Shown: positions 10,224 to 18,728, counted from the first letter of the stretch. The stretch: DNA of 18,728 nt from Jimgerdemannia flammicorona (GCA_003990745.1 RBNI01002376.1:1-18728), one strand, 5' to 3'. Program-made: numbers and translations. Notes: generated from the letters alone by a model not told the origin.

Positions 10224-10799
10224 GTGGCAAACCCTACCCTGCCATATGAAGTTACTACTGATGCCTCTGACCTAGCCCTTGGAGCAGTACTCATGCAAGA
10301 AGGACACCCTGTGGCCTATCACTCCTGCAAGTTTAATGATACCAAAATCAACTACACAACTCACAAGAAGGAAATGCTAGCCATCATAGACACTCTGATC
10401 AAATGGCAACTATACCTAGAAAGAGTACACTTCACAGTATTGACTGACCACAAGTCATTAGTCAACATCAAGACACAGGCTACCCTTTCTCGAAAGCAAG
10501 CCAGATGGATGAAAGTCCTTACTAACTTTGACTATGAAATCCAGTATCAGCCTAGCAAGGAGAATATTGTTGCCAATGCAATCTCAAGACCACCCATTGA
10601 AGAAGTTATCCAAACTCTCACTCTGATTACAAACTCTATCATAGAACAAATTATCACAGCATGTGCTGATGATAAAGAAGCTCAAGTGCTCCAAGAAATT
10701 CTGAATAGTGATGATGCTGATAAGCATACCTGGTACCATCAATACCAACTTAAGGACAATGCTATCTACTACAAGGACAGACTATATGTCTCAAACAAC
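10224..10799 (+). pseudogene. pol: RNase H domain of the chromovirus
   Basis: Removes the RNA strand after copying. Catalytic acidic residues are read in the usual order: Asp in TTDAS (10260), Glu in KKEMLAI (10371), Asp in LTDHKSLV (10446). The fourth Asp, in the family's VADALSR, is Asn here (VANAISR, 10575), again GAT to AAT at a CpG. The stretch is open for 192 codons, the longest undamaged piece of pol. It ends at a TGA (10800) that is probably an Arg codon in the linker to integrase. Confidence 0.9.
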
Positions 10800-10802
10800 T
10801 GA

Positions 10803-11700
10803 GACCTCTGAAGGACTATCCTATTTGAATGTCATGATGCACCTACAGCTGGACATTTAGGATTTGACAAATACTATGAGGTTATTTCTTGAAACTTCTA
10901 TTGGCCCTATATAGCAGATCAGCTTAAGACCTACATCACTTCCTGTGATGCCTACTAATGGAATAAGTCCTTAACACTAGCAAAACCTGGTTTAGTCCAC
11001 CCTATCCTGGTACTATCTGCTAATTGGGAATAAATCTCTATGGACTTAATTGTACAACTACCCCAAACCAAGAATGGAAAAGATGCAATTGTTGTCTTCA
11101 TGGACTATCTCAGCAAACAAGCCTACTTTGTACTAACTACCACTACTGCAACAGCACCAGACATAGCCACACTCTTGTTTGATAACATTTTCTACTATCA
11201 TGGTCTTCCTAAGATCATAGTTAGTGACTGAGATCTAAAATTCATCAGCCATTTTTAGAAAGCCCTCTATGTGTACCTTGGAACAAAACTTACACTATCC
11301 ACAACCTTTCACCCTGAAACTAATGGCCAAACTGAAAGAATGAACTGAACTCTGGAACAAATCCTAAGGAACTATGTTTCCTACAGACAAGATGATTGAC
11401 ATGAACACCTCACCACAGTCAAGTTTGCCTACAACAACAGCAAGCAAGCCTCTCTTGGAATGACCCCATTCTTTGCCAACACTGGACAAAACCCAAATAC
11501 CCCTTTGATACTTATCCAAACTACTAAAGAACCCTCTACAGTCAAAGCTGTTGAAGAATTCCTACTCTGAATGCATAATCTAAGCCAGATTGCAATTGAG
11601 AATTTATTACGAGCTTAAGAACAACAGTTACAGTATGTTAACCAACACCACTAAGAAGAAACCTTTGATATTGGAGAAAAAGTTCCACTAGACATCTGAG
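10803..11700 (+). pseudogene. pol: integrase: HHCC and DD35E core
   Basis: Inserts the DNA copy into the genome. The N-terminal zinc-binding motif has His at 10833 and 10854 and Cys at 10944; the second Cys is Tyr (10953, TGC to TAC). Spacing is H-x6-H-x29-C-x2-(C). The catalytic triad is complete: Asp in MDLIVQLP (11043), Asp in IVSD (11226) and Glu in NGQTERMN (11334), with exactly 35 residues between the second Asp and Glu. Stops at 10809, 10890, 11229, 11346 and others fit CGA to TGA, since the family has Arg at several of these places (SRNFYWP, VSDRD, ERMNRTL). The core thus shows missense retention but nonsense damage. Confidence 0.92.
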
Positions 11701-12107
11701 GATACCGAGTTGATAACCTCAAGCACAGACCATCTATAAAGCTGAATAGCAAGTTTATTGGACCATTTGAAGTCATTGCACAAGTCTCTCCAACCTCCTA
11801 CAAATTGGTGCTACTAGACATCATTAAGATTCATCCAGTCTTCAATGTTCAATGTCTCAAGTGCTACAATGAGAATGATGATGAACTATTCCCAAACCAA
11901 ACCATGAAACCACCTACACCTGTTATTATTAATGACCAAGAAGAGTACAAAGTTGAACAAATTCTCAACAAATGTGGCCACAAGAACCACCCTGAGTACC
12001 TTGTCAAATAGAAAGGATATCTGATCCATAATGCAACATGGAAACCCAAGACTAATCTCCAGAATACTACTGACTTAGTTCAGGAATATGATTCCTTGAA
12101 TAACTGA
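11701..12107 (+). pseudogene. integrase C-terminus with GPF motif and chromodomain
   Basis: KFIGPFEVIA at 11751-11780 is the GPY/F module found after the integrase core of Ty3/gypsy elements. A chromodomain follows at about 11940-12092: EEYKVEQIL, then a longer-than-usual loop (NKCGHKNHPE), YLVK, a TAG at 12009, KGY, and ATWKPKTNL. The TAG stands at the Trp of the family's LVKWKGY, one of the aromatic-cage residues that hold methyl-lysine; Tyr (11946) and Trp (12039) are kept. Chromodomains of chromoviruses are known to steer integration to heterochromatin, which fits the nested, AT-rich setting. The frame reaches a TGA at 12105, which could be the true stop or a damaged codon. Confidence 0.88.
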
Positions 12108-12515
12108 AATCTAAATACTTCAATACCTATCAGTATATACTATATATTATCCTCCTGAAATTATAATTATCATGAACAAAATCAAGAACTCAGCAAACCA
12201 AGAATACTGACTCTCTAGAAAAATAGCAAAACTGAAAGCAAGCCTATTTTCCCCATACCACTGGTGGGAAATAAGGCATAGACATTTAAGAAGATTCCTT
12301 AGAGGAAATTCTCCAGCAGTGAATAACATCAGAATTACTTCCAGTGCACAGCATTGAACATATGAGCCTTTAATATGTGAATCCAATGTATTAGGCAACT
12401 GTACTATAAGCATGCCACTTTCTGAAAAAATGGACTTTACTGGACTTTTAACCTCCCAAATGGTGTAACAATACTAGAATAAGATTAGAAGGCCCCGACA
12501 AGGACATTGAAAGCT
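12108..12515 (+). other. region between pol and PPT, coding doubtful
   Basis: About 400 bases separate the chromodomain from the polypurine tract. A frame starting at ATG 12172 runs to TAA 12466 with only two TGA stops (12208 and 12355), either of which could be a damaged CGA. It would give about 98 residues with no motif I know. The pol frame can also be read on through RIP-type stops. The opposite strand has an 88-codon open frame (12413-12147), which I take as a shadow. I cannot choose between untranslated 3' sequence and a small extra gene. Confidence 0.35.
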
Positions 12516-12528
12516 AAGAAGGAGAGAG
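12516..12528 (+). other. polypurine tract
   Basis: AAGAAGGAGAGAG, a pure purine run one base before the 3' LTR, where the family primes plus-strand synthesis. Confidence 0.8.
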
Positions 12529-12529
12529 T

Positions 12530-14028
12530 TGTAAGTACACAACCTCCAAGCCACCAAAACTACATGTTATCCTCAGAACTAATTTGGAAACCACATGCAA
12601 GACTACAAAACAAGTTACTGAAGAGATCATCTGGTTACACGAAATATGCCAGCAAGTATGAGAACCTACCGCCAAGACACAAGAATACTAGAAGAAGTAC
12701 TACAACCATAAGACTGACTCTGAACTGCTATAACTAGTTTAGTGTACCATACTATTACAAAAGGAAACCGAAAGTATCAAAATCAAATCAAGACAAGAAG
12801 AACCCTATCTCACCCATCAAAAGGTTCACAAACTGCACTTATTAACTCAAGACCAGGATACACTGTAACTATACAAGACCTTATTACTTAGCAGAAGCAA
12901 AATGTATTTGAACAACTCCATTTGCTCTATCTGTATCACCTCTATTGGAGAGTAACAGATACTTCATCTGAACTCAAGAAAGCTGACATCATTGAAACTA
13001 ATCTCAAGCCATCCACATGACAGATATTACTACTAGAAATTGCCTCGAATTATAGAAAATATTATTTCCAAGAGGTTTGAACCCCCAGCCACAACATTGG
13101 GAGCCCTTGCCCTAAACAAGGATGGCCAGTCCTCACAAATGCACCAGAAGACCAAAAAAAAAGAGAACCAAGACCTGTTATCCTTATACAACTACCACCA
13201 CCAAGGACAGTCTTAATCTTGCAAGAGATAGAAGTAACAACATCTTGAAACTGATAATATCAGAAGTCAGAAAACTGTTTAGACTTTACCAGTGATGATG
13301 TCATCAATAGTGATATCATCAAAGACTAACCAGACAGCACTTAAATCTATAAATAGCTTAGCAGTCATAGTATAGTTAGATTAGCCTTGTATGATATGAC
13401 TGTGAACTGACTCAGTAGTCAGATGATCTCTTGACATGTCAGATCATACTTATACTACGTGACTGCATTCTGACTCAACAAGACACTAAGTGCTACATCC
13501 ATATCTAGCATAGTCTAGATAGCCCCTCACTAGTATAAATACCCCCTCCTCCAGACCTCAGAATCTCAGACTTGAACACTTGAACAATCCGAACACAACT
13601 CCTGAGCACTTCTCCACAATATCCCTTTACACAACTACTCCTAGTATAGCAATATCATGAATAGTGAATAAACTTATTTAATAACCCACAAACCACTCTT
13701 AAGTAAATCCACTCCCTATTAGGTCCCACTCCTAACCCTATCACAAAATTTCCTAATTGGGTATTGTCTGCAGCAATACACCAATTCAACTAAGCTGGTC
13801 TTAGTTTCTTGAACTTCCTGAAATATGGAAATCCTGACCCTTCAGAACTAGTCCAAAAAGGACTTTGGTTGAGATGTCAACCTGATCTTAAAATCAATAA
13901 GCATAGAGGATGTACTCCATATGAAATTGATCTTGACCATAAGAAAACAGTCTTCTAGAATATCCAGAACTTCCAGAAAACTCTTCCAGAACTACATAAC
14001 AGTTACCCTAAAAAGCAACCCTCTTACA
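12530..14028 (+). repeat. 3' LTR (1499 bp)
   Basis: A direct repeat of 4513-6013 with intact ends TGTAAG and CTTACA. TATAAATA (13534-13541), AATAAA (13667-13672) and both TGACTCA sites are kept. In the first roughly 340 aligned bases I counted 29 differences from the 5' LTR, all C/T or G/A, in both directions, so each copy mutated separately. At 13866 it keeps a TGG where the 5' LTR has TAA (5851); at 13956 it has TAG where the 5' LTR has CAG (5941). Confidence 0.95.
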
Positions 14029-14033
14029 CCTTC
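14029..14033. repeat. right target-site duplication
   Basis: ccttc directly after the LTR end CTTACA, pairing with tcttc at 4508-4512. Confidence 0.75.
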
Positions 14034-15062
14034 ACTAGTAGCAAGTAAATCACCTTGTTGGATTATAACTTCATTATACTACTCTTCAAAGAGAAGTGCT
14101 GATCAAGAGGTGAGAAGATAGAATAGTGGTCAATCATCTTCAATAACATTTTCTAATCCTTATACAGCTTGAAAGCAAACTGAAGACTAGCAGATTCTTT
14201 ATTATTATTCTTCTTGAGATTCATCAGTTTGAGTATCTTGAGGTACTATGGTAGTTTTAATGGCAGAGTCTTGATATTCTTTTTCTTCTTAAGTAGAAGC
14301 TTCTGAGACTTCTTAGTTTGATTCTCATACAATGTGATGTGACATATAACTGATGGGATGGTGGGTGGTTGTAGTAGCTCTTATAGATACTTTGATGATA
14401 ATGAGTAATCCTTTAAAGATTTCTATAAGACTCATCAGATGGTCTTGATAGTTGTCTCAGAGAGGAGTAATATAGAAGCCTGGCAGAGTGGGTTCAGTTT
14501 GTTGACTTTCTACAGTAATACAGTTACTTCTGATGTAATCAGTGACTTCAGCTTCTACTCAATTGACTTCTTCAGTAATGAGGTAGATAATATTCCTAGC
14601 AGTACCTCCTTATAAATAAACTATAGCCTAGAGTATATGATAGAAGATTTGGTAGATATAAAGAGCTCTCTTAATCAGCTGATTGGTAGTTAATAGTTTG
14701 GTAATAAGATCTTCCTAGTTATCTTCTTAGGCTTCATTGTAGAGATAGTATTTAATTTTATAATTATGTCAGAGAGTCATTTATTCTTGAGCTGTCTGAA
14801 TTATTATATAGTAGTAGTTGACAAAATATCTAAGGTCTTCAGTATAGAAGTTCAGATGCTCAGTAGTATCAGGACATCAGATAGCTATTTTGATGGCTTT
14901 GAGGACAAGACTCTTCAGACTTAATAAAGAAGTACTATAGCAGGAAGTCTGGTTAAAGTAGTAGAAAGGAGGTATTGTATTCTTATTTATTCTAATTCTT
15001 CTTGATACACCAGGTCTAGGTTCTTTAAATAATATAGCCTTTATTTTAGCTTAGATTATCAT
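14034..15062 (-). pseudogene. unrecognised decayed reading frame, interrupted by the chromovirus
   Basis: On the minus strand one frame can be followed from an ATG at 15062 to the chromovirus insertion point without a frameshift, about 340 codons. The breaks are only TGA, TAA and TAG codons of the kind made from CGA, TGG, CAA or CAG. Short readable pieces include LFKEPRPGVSRRIRINK (15038-14988), DTTEHLNFYTEDLRYFV (near 14875-14825) and an acidic Glu/Gln/Thr-rich tail (VPQDTQTDESQEE, near 14250-14210). The acidic tail and its orientation, the same as the gag-protease remnant at 3650-430, suggest the 5' part of one older retroelement Gag. It has no motif I recognise, so a decayed host gene is also possible. 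The left flank beyond 4507 continues it after the insertion. Confidence 0.5.
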
Positions 15063-15796
15063 TACTTCTTTTGGTCAGATTATCTGATAGATTGGGTGAA
15101 TTATTAGATAATATCATCTAATTATTACACTGGAGTTATCATCTGATTAAGATAATTATAAGATCTATTATCATTACTTCCTTATTTCAGTATTGTCAGT
15201 TGTATATATCACAATATATATTAGCTTAATAGAGATATATTATAAAGTAGAGTGATTATGTAAATTGGCTTAAGCCTCTAGTTACTTTATTAATAAGTAA
15301 TAAAATATTTAATAGTTTATTTTAGTCAGATTTTAGAATTATTATAAAATAGATAGAGTTTTATTTTTAGAACTTGGTAGTAATCTTCAGATTTAATCTA
15401 GTAAGTAGACTAAATATAGAATGACTTAAAATAGACTTGATTTATTTTTAGTAAGAGAACTAAAGTAAAATTAGAAAATAGCTTATAATTTTCTCAATAG
15501 TAGTTTTAGAGTAGATATTTCTCTTAAGTATTACAATTCTTTTCTTAGATTAAGTAACTTTTGATAGATATATCTTTTAAAGTATATTAGGCTTAGATTT
15601 TAGACTAAGATTTATTTACTTAAATTTCTGAAATATTTATACAAGTATAGTTACTATCTAGTTGCTATTTAGATAATTATAGAATATATAGTGAGATAAA
15701 TTTAGAAAAGATATAAATATTTGTTTCTTTATAAAATGGAGTTTCTTCAGAAAATAAGTATTTTTTCAGAAAATGAATATTCTCTTAAAAGATAGA
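15063..15796. other. AT-rich stretch without a gene
   Basis: Very AT-rich with frequent stops in all six frames and no motif seen. It may include upstream or LTR sequence of the decayed minus-strand frame next to it. An 18-base word (atattctcttaaaagata) at 15777-15794 recurs at 16101-16118, just beyond the MITE-like element. Confidence 0.4.
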
Positions 15797-16091
15797 TTAG
15801 TACTCTCAATAAATCAAATTGAATCAAATCTGACTCAAATTTAATTTAATTTAATTGAATCAAAGGTCTAATTTGATTTAGTTTGAATTGAATCAAAGGT
15901 CTAATTCAATTTGAGATTCAATTTGAACTCTATTTTTTGAAATATAATTACTTAACAAAAATACATCTAAATTTAATAATCTTTAATTTGGATGTGTTTT
16001 CATCAAGTTATTATATTTTGAAAAATAGGGTTCAAATTGGACCCTCAATTCAAGTTAATTTTAATTTATTCAATTTATTTTAGAGTACTAA
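15797..16091. mobile_element. foldback MITE-like element, 295 bp
   Basis: The ends are the perfect inverted repeat TTAGTACTCT (15797-15806) and AGAGTACTAA (16082-16091). Immediately outside, GATAGA is present on both sides (15791-15796 and 16092-16097), as a 6-bp target duplication would be. Inside, two long imperfect arms (strongest at 15908-15973 against 15985-16050) pair around an 11-base loop, with mismatches mostly of transition type. The left arm is longer because of a tandem duplication: the 21-base word aattgaatcaaaggtctaatt sits at 15853-15873 and again at 15886-15906. No coding capacity. The superfamily is undetermined; a 6-bp duplication is not typical of the common fungal Tc1 (TA) or hAT (8 bp) groups. 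Confidence 0.72.
15853..15906. repeat. 33-bp tandem duplication inside the left arm
   Basis: The 21-base word at 15853-15873 recurs exactly at 15886-15906, a 33-bp period. It is exact in DNA that is otherwise heavily mutated, so it may be recent, or too short to be targeted. Confidence 0.6.
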
Positions 16092-16097
16092 GATAGA

Positions 16098-16788
16098 TAT
16101 ATATTCTCTTAAAAGATAAGTATTCTCTTAAATAATAAGTTATTCTGATTTAGTATATTTGATTATTTATATAAATTAGTAGTATATATAATAACTATAT
16201 AAGATAACTTATAAGATAACTATACTAAGTATTTTTTATATATTATTTAGCTATATTATAATATTTACTTATTATACTAGTAACTAAGTATTAAAATAAT
16301 TTATATATATAATTTATCTTTTTATTAATCTATAATATAGCTTAATTTGACTTTTAAAAGTTAACTTCTAAAATAATAATAACTTAAAAAAATAATAAAA
16401 ATAAAATAAAAAACAAAATTTTAAATTAATTAAATTATATTTATAATAAAAAAAATAAACAAAAATGAAAATACTTACTAAGCTTTATTTTAATTTCAAA
16501 ATCTTTTCTGAATCTTCTTTTCAGAGCTTATAAATATCCTCTTTATCTTTTTAAATAAAGTACAAAATATTTTCTCTCCAAAATCCACAATAACTACTTA
16601 AATTCAAGGTATCTCTTTTGATTATATAATCTTCACCGGAACTCTCTAGAATAGTTGGTTCCTTATTAAGAAACTAGAACTATTACAATAACTTATATCC
16701 TGCATAAAAAATAAAATTTACCCATTCCAATAATGTATATACCTTCCAGCCTAGCCTGATGAATATGTCGAAATATAGTACAAGTTGA
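16098..16788. other. extreme AT-rich stretch without a gene
   Basis: Nearly all A and T, with runs of A and T, no frame of note and no motif. From about 16620 the composition begins to ease (ttcaccggaactctc at 16633). Confidence 0.5.
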
Positions 16789-16822
16789 TTTTTTCTTTTT
16801 TTTTTTTTTTTTTTTTTTTTTT
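16789..16822. repeat. poly-T tract
   Basis: T6, one C, then 27 T (16796-16822). It stands at the change from AT-rich, CpG-poor DNA to CpG-containing DNA. It could be a simple repeat or the poly-A tail of a minus-strand retroposed sequence; I see no such element attached. Confidence 0.7.
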
Positions 16823-17460
16823 GAATACTAAGTGCAGTGAAATAACTAAGGTGCGCATAACAGAACCTTTAGCCACCGTGCGAGAAGAACTATAAGAGGG
16901 GTGTCTTTTCACTGCAATCTCCACCGAGATGAAGAGGCTCGACTACGGTTTGGCATGCGGTCAACGTCTCGTGGGCCACCAGCATGATTGCCGACGGTGG
17001 GGTCGACTTTCTGGTGTCCACCTTGGCAATGGATATATCTTCAACGACACTTCCTGGACCGTCAGATTCTCGAAGCGCCACATCGCACGCGTCCCCGTCA
17101 TTTTTTTCAAACTTTGAGACCTCTCATGGGCCGATACCCATGGTCCTTCGAAATGTAATGCGCACTCGAACACTCATTAACGATAACAATTATACACTTT
17201 CTTTTTGTTGGTGCTTCGCAAATAGCGACCATTGCGATAGCGTTACGTTATATGACACATTGATCTTATTACAGGCTGCCATCCATCAATTACTGAATGG
17301 CTTCAACAAAGCGAATCGTGAACGATTATACGTTATACACAGCAATTTGACGATATAAATTATATATAGAAACTGAAAGGGAAATGATATAGACAGGGGC
17401 TGAAAACGTTAGAGACGAAACAAAGAACATGATACATGAAAGATAAAGCTGTACAATCAA
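16823..17460. other. unassigned region downstream of the permease
   Basis: CpG is common again and GC content rises, mainly at 16860-17160. Open frames overlap on both strands: plus 16984-17358 (124 codons from an ATG) and minus 17081-16890 (63 codons, ending EKTPLL). Neither has a motif I know, and they lie antisense to each other, so at most one is real. The part near 17300-17460 probably includes the 3' untranslated region of the permease gene. No clear AATAAA is seen on the minus strand. Confidence 0.3.
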
Positions 17461-18657
17461 TTACATATCGTCCGGCGGGATAATACCGTGGATGACGAAC
17501 TGCTCGAACATATTCAGAAAACCCATTAACACAATGAGTAGGACGGAGTGCGGGAAGGTCTTCCGGAAGACCTTGCTCTCTTTGCCGACCAGGCCAATGG
17601 TGGATACGCCGGTGGTGAGATTCTGGGGCGAGATCATCTTGCTCAAGACACCGCCGCTTGAGTTGGCTGCGGCCATAAGGAGTGCGGACAGGCCGATTTG
17701 GCGGGCGGCGACGACCTGGAGGTTCCCGAAGAGGGCGTTGGCGGAGGTGTCGGAACCGGAGAGGAAGCAGGCGATCCAGCCGAGGAATACGGAGAGGAAG
17801 GGAAAACCGTTGCCGACGGAGGATAGGGTCAGGCCGATTGTGTAAGCGATACCCGAGTAGTTGAAGAGATAAGCGAGACCCATTATGAGTATGACAGTCA
17901 GAATGGCCCAGTGCAGCTGCTTCCAGGTGTCCACCAGGGACTGGTGGATGATCTTGGGCTTGGCGCCAATGACGAGGAGGACCGCAGACCATAGGATGGC
18001 AACGCAGAGAATGCAGGTGCCCGTGGCAAGAGGTTGGAAAGAGTATATGGCCGCATATTTCTTGCCATATAGGGTAAGATAGACCGCGTTGTGGAGGCCA
18101 GGCCATTCGATGTTCTGGGCACCATAGTTGGGAACTATTGGAGAGGGGGGGGGATGATGCATTTGCTGATAAGTAATTATGGTATTTTTCCGTACATCGC
18201 CAATTTATACACGCAATAAAACAAAATAAAATAAAAATCCTTACCCTTTGCGAACGTCCAGATGATGACAAAAACACTATTTTGACACGTCAAGAAAGCC
18301 GATGAGATTATTGTTATTATTATGTATAAAAAGAACCATGCCATACGTGCACACACCGAAACATGACGCGAATACTCACACAATAGCGAGCCATGGGAAC
18401 CACGCTATAATCGATTCAAAGATGGACGGCTTGCCTTCATCAACTATTGTGGCCACACCCTCCATCTCGACCGAGACGGGAATGGCAGGCTCCAAAGTAT
18501 CGTTAACGACGCTATCTTTGCGTTGGGTCGATGGGAGGGTGGCCATCCAATCTGCCGAGTCACTTGGTTTCCAGAATTGAACGAAGACGATAGTGGAGAG
18601 AAGGGAGGCGATGGCGGCGAGCACGTCAGGGAGTTCGGGACCGACAAGGTTGGCGAT
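17461..18657 (-). CDS. L-lactate permease (LctP family), C-terminal part, spliced
   Basis: A membrane transporter that takes up L-lactate and related 2-hydroxy acids with protons (LctP family, known from bacterial LldP/GlcA). Three exons are inferred on the minus strand: 18657-18380, 18276-18245 (32 bases) and 18134-17461, giving 327 residues. The bacterial family is about 550 long, so the N-terminal 40% lies beyond the right edge. Family motifs: NLVGPELPDVL at the start, GWIACFLSGSDTSANALFG, AAANSSGG, MISPQN and GLVGKES. By eye there are about six or seven hydrophobic segments, for example around VLAAIASLLSTIVFV and AILTVILIMGLAYLF. Each splice join restores the frame (GT+T, G+TT, both Val) and gives FAKVPNYGAQN across the last junction. 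The first exon begins after an AG at 18658. Unlike everything to its left it has normal CpG content and no broken codons. It ends at TAA (17463-17461). Confidence 0.92.
18135..18244 (-). other. intron 110 bp in the permease gene
   Basis: The donor is GTAAGG at 18244. The acceptor is AG at 18136-18135, after a strong pyrimidine run (cccccccctctcc). An earlier AG near 18166 would give the wrong frame, and the ATG at 18162 lies inside the intron. Confidence 0.8.
18277..18379 (-). other. intron 103 bp in the permease gene
   Basis: The donor is GTGAGT at 18379 and the acceptor AG at 18278-18277. A likely branch point, cttgacg, lies about 15 bases before the acceptor. Removal joins AWFPWLAIV to VFVIIWTFAK. 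Confidence 0.8.
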
Positions 18658-18728
18658 CTATGTTACCAGAGGTAGATAATTTTGGTTACTGTAACGATTA
18701 CGGAAATGTTTTGCCGACAAGCAAAAAA
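18658..18728 (-). other. partial intron at the right edge
   Basis: The acceptor AG (aacatag) at 18658 precedes IANLVGPELPD. No convincing donor lies in the remaining 71 bases, so the intron probably extends past the window. Confidence 0.6.

Larger units (their letters stand above)
4513..14028 (+). mobile_element. Ty3/gypsy chromovirus with dUTPase, complete but decayed
   Basis: A 9516-bp LTR retrotransposon with both LTRs, PBS, polypurine tract, 5-bp target duplication and all expected coding domains in Ty3/gypsy order (Gag, protease, RT, RNase H, integrase). A C-terminal chromodomain makes it a chromovirus. A dUTPase domain sits between the zinc knuckle and the protease. One reading frame runs from Gag through RT with no programmed frameshift visible; a 1-bp deletion between 10032 and 10033 shifts the remainder. 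About 45 in-frame stops were read by eye, mostly TGA at expected Arg (CGA) or Trp sites and TAA/TAG at expected Gln or Trp sites. The copy should therefore be non-autonomous. Its neighbours are two other decayed repeats on the opposite strand. Confidence 0.93.

Noticed and set aside
5854..12107. TGA read as Trp (alternative genetic code), given the many in-frame TGA codons
   Set aside because: TAA and TAG are also frequent in frame, many TGA stand at family Arg positions, and the permease gene uses ordinary codons. CpG decay explains it better.
12507..12737. Plus-strand open frame crossing the PPT into the 3' LTR
   Set aside because: It spans the PPT and the LTR start, has no family match, and the equivalent part of the 5' LTR lies in U3, upstream of the likely transcript start.
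18135..18162. ATG at 18162 as the start of the permease
   Set aside because: The residues from it (His/Pro-rich) are the pyrimidine run of an intron, and upstream exons carry conserved family sequence.
17360..18277. 305-codon open frame on the minus strand over the permease
   Set aside because: It is Arg/Pro-rich and out of frame with the permease, which has clear family motifs and splice sites. It is a shadow.
1..18728. CRISPR array, rRNA or tRNA genes
   Set aside because: No regularly spaced repeats with unique spacers and no RNA gene folds were seen; the context is eukaryotic.

Overview
The window looks like nuclear DNA of a filamentous fungus, most likely an ascomycete. The only apparently intact host gene is a lactate permease split by short GT-AG introns. 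The rest is AT-rich and transposon-filled, with strong CpG loss and dense C:G-to-T:A mutation of the kind left by repeat-induced point mutation (RIP) or methylation decay. I cannot name the species.

Layout. 1-125 is a C-rich edge that still holds CpG. 430-3650 (minus strand) is a decayed gag-protease region of an older retroelement. 3651-4512 is AT-rich and mostly non-coding in appearance. 4513-14028 is a complete, decayed 9.5-kb Ty3/gypsy chromovirus on the plus strand, with LTRs of 1501 and 1499 bp and a 5-bp target duplication (tcttc/ccttc). 14034-15062 (minus strand) is a long decayed reading frame that runs up to the insertion point, so the chromovirus landed inside older decayed DNA. 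15797-16091 is a 295-bp foldback MITE-like element with a perfect 6-bp flanking duplication. A 27-T run at 16796-16822 marks an abrupt change to CpG-containing, unmutated DNA. 16823-17460 is unassigned. 17461-18657 (minus strand) is the C-terminal part of an L-lactate permease (LctP family) that runs off the right edge.

The chromovirus carries, in order: Gag with a long unrecognised N-terminal region, a CCHC zinc knuckle, a dUTPase domain, aspartic protease, reverse transcriptase, RNase H, integrase (DD35E), a GPF motif and a chromodomain. Gag to RT share one frame; a single 1-bp deletion near 10032 moves RNase H to chromodomain into another frame. The dUTPase between nucleocapsid and protease is the most notable content: all five dUTPase motifs can be read. 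A second point of interest is that the Gag frame appears to begin inside the 5' LTR and to read through the primer-binding site. The stop codon broken into that frame in each LTR is a sense codon in the other LTR. Key catalytic residues in dUTPase, RT and RNase H have been lost by CpG transitions, so this copy should be inactive.
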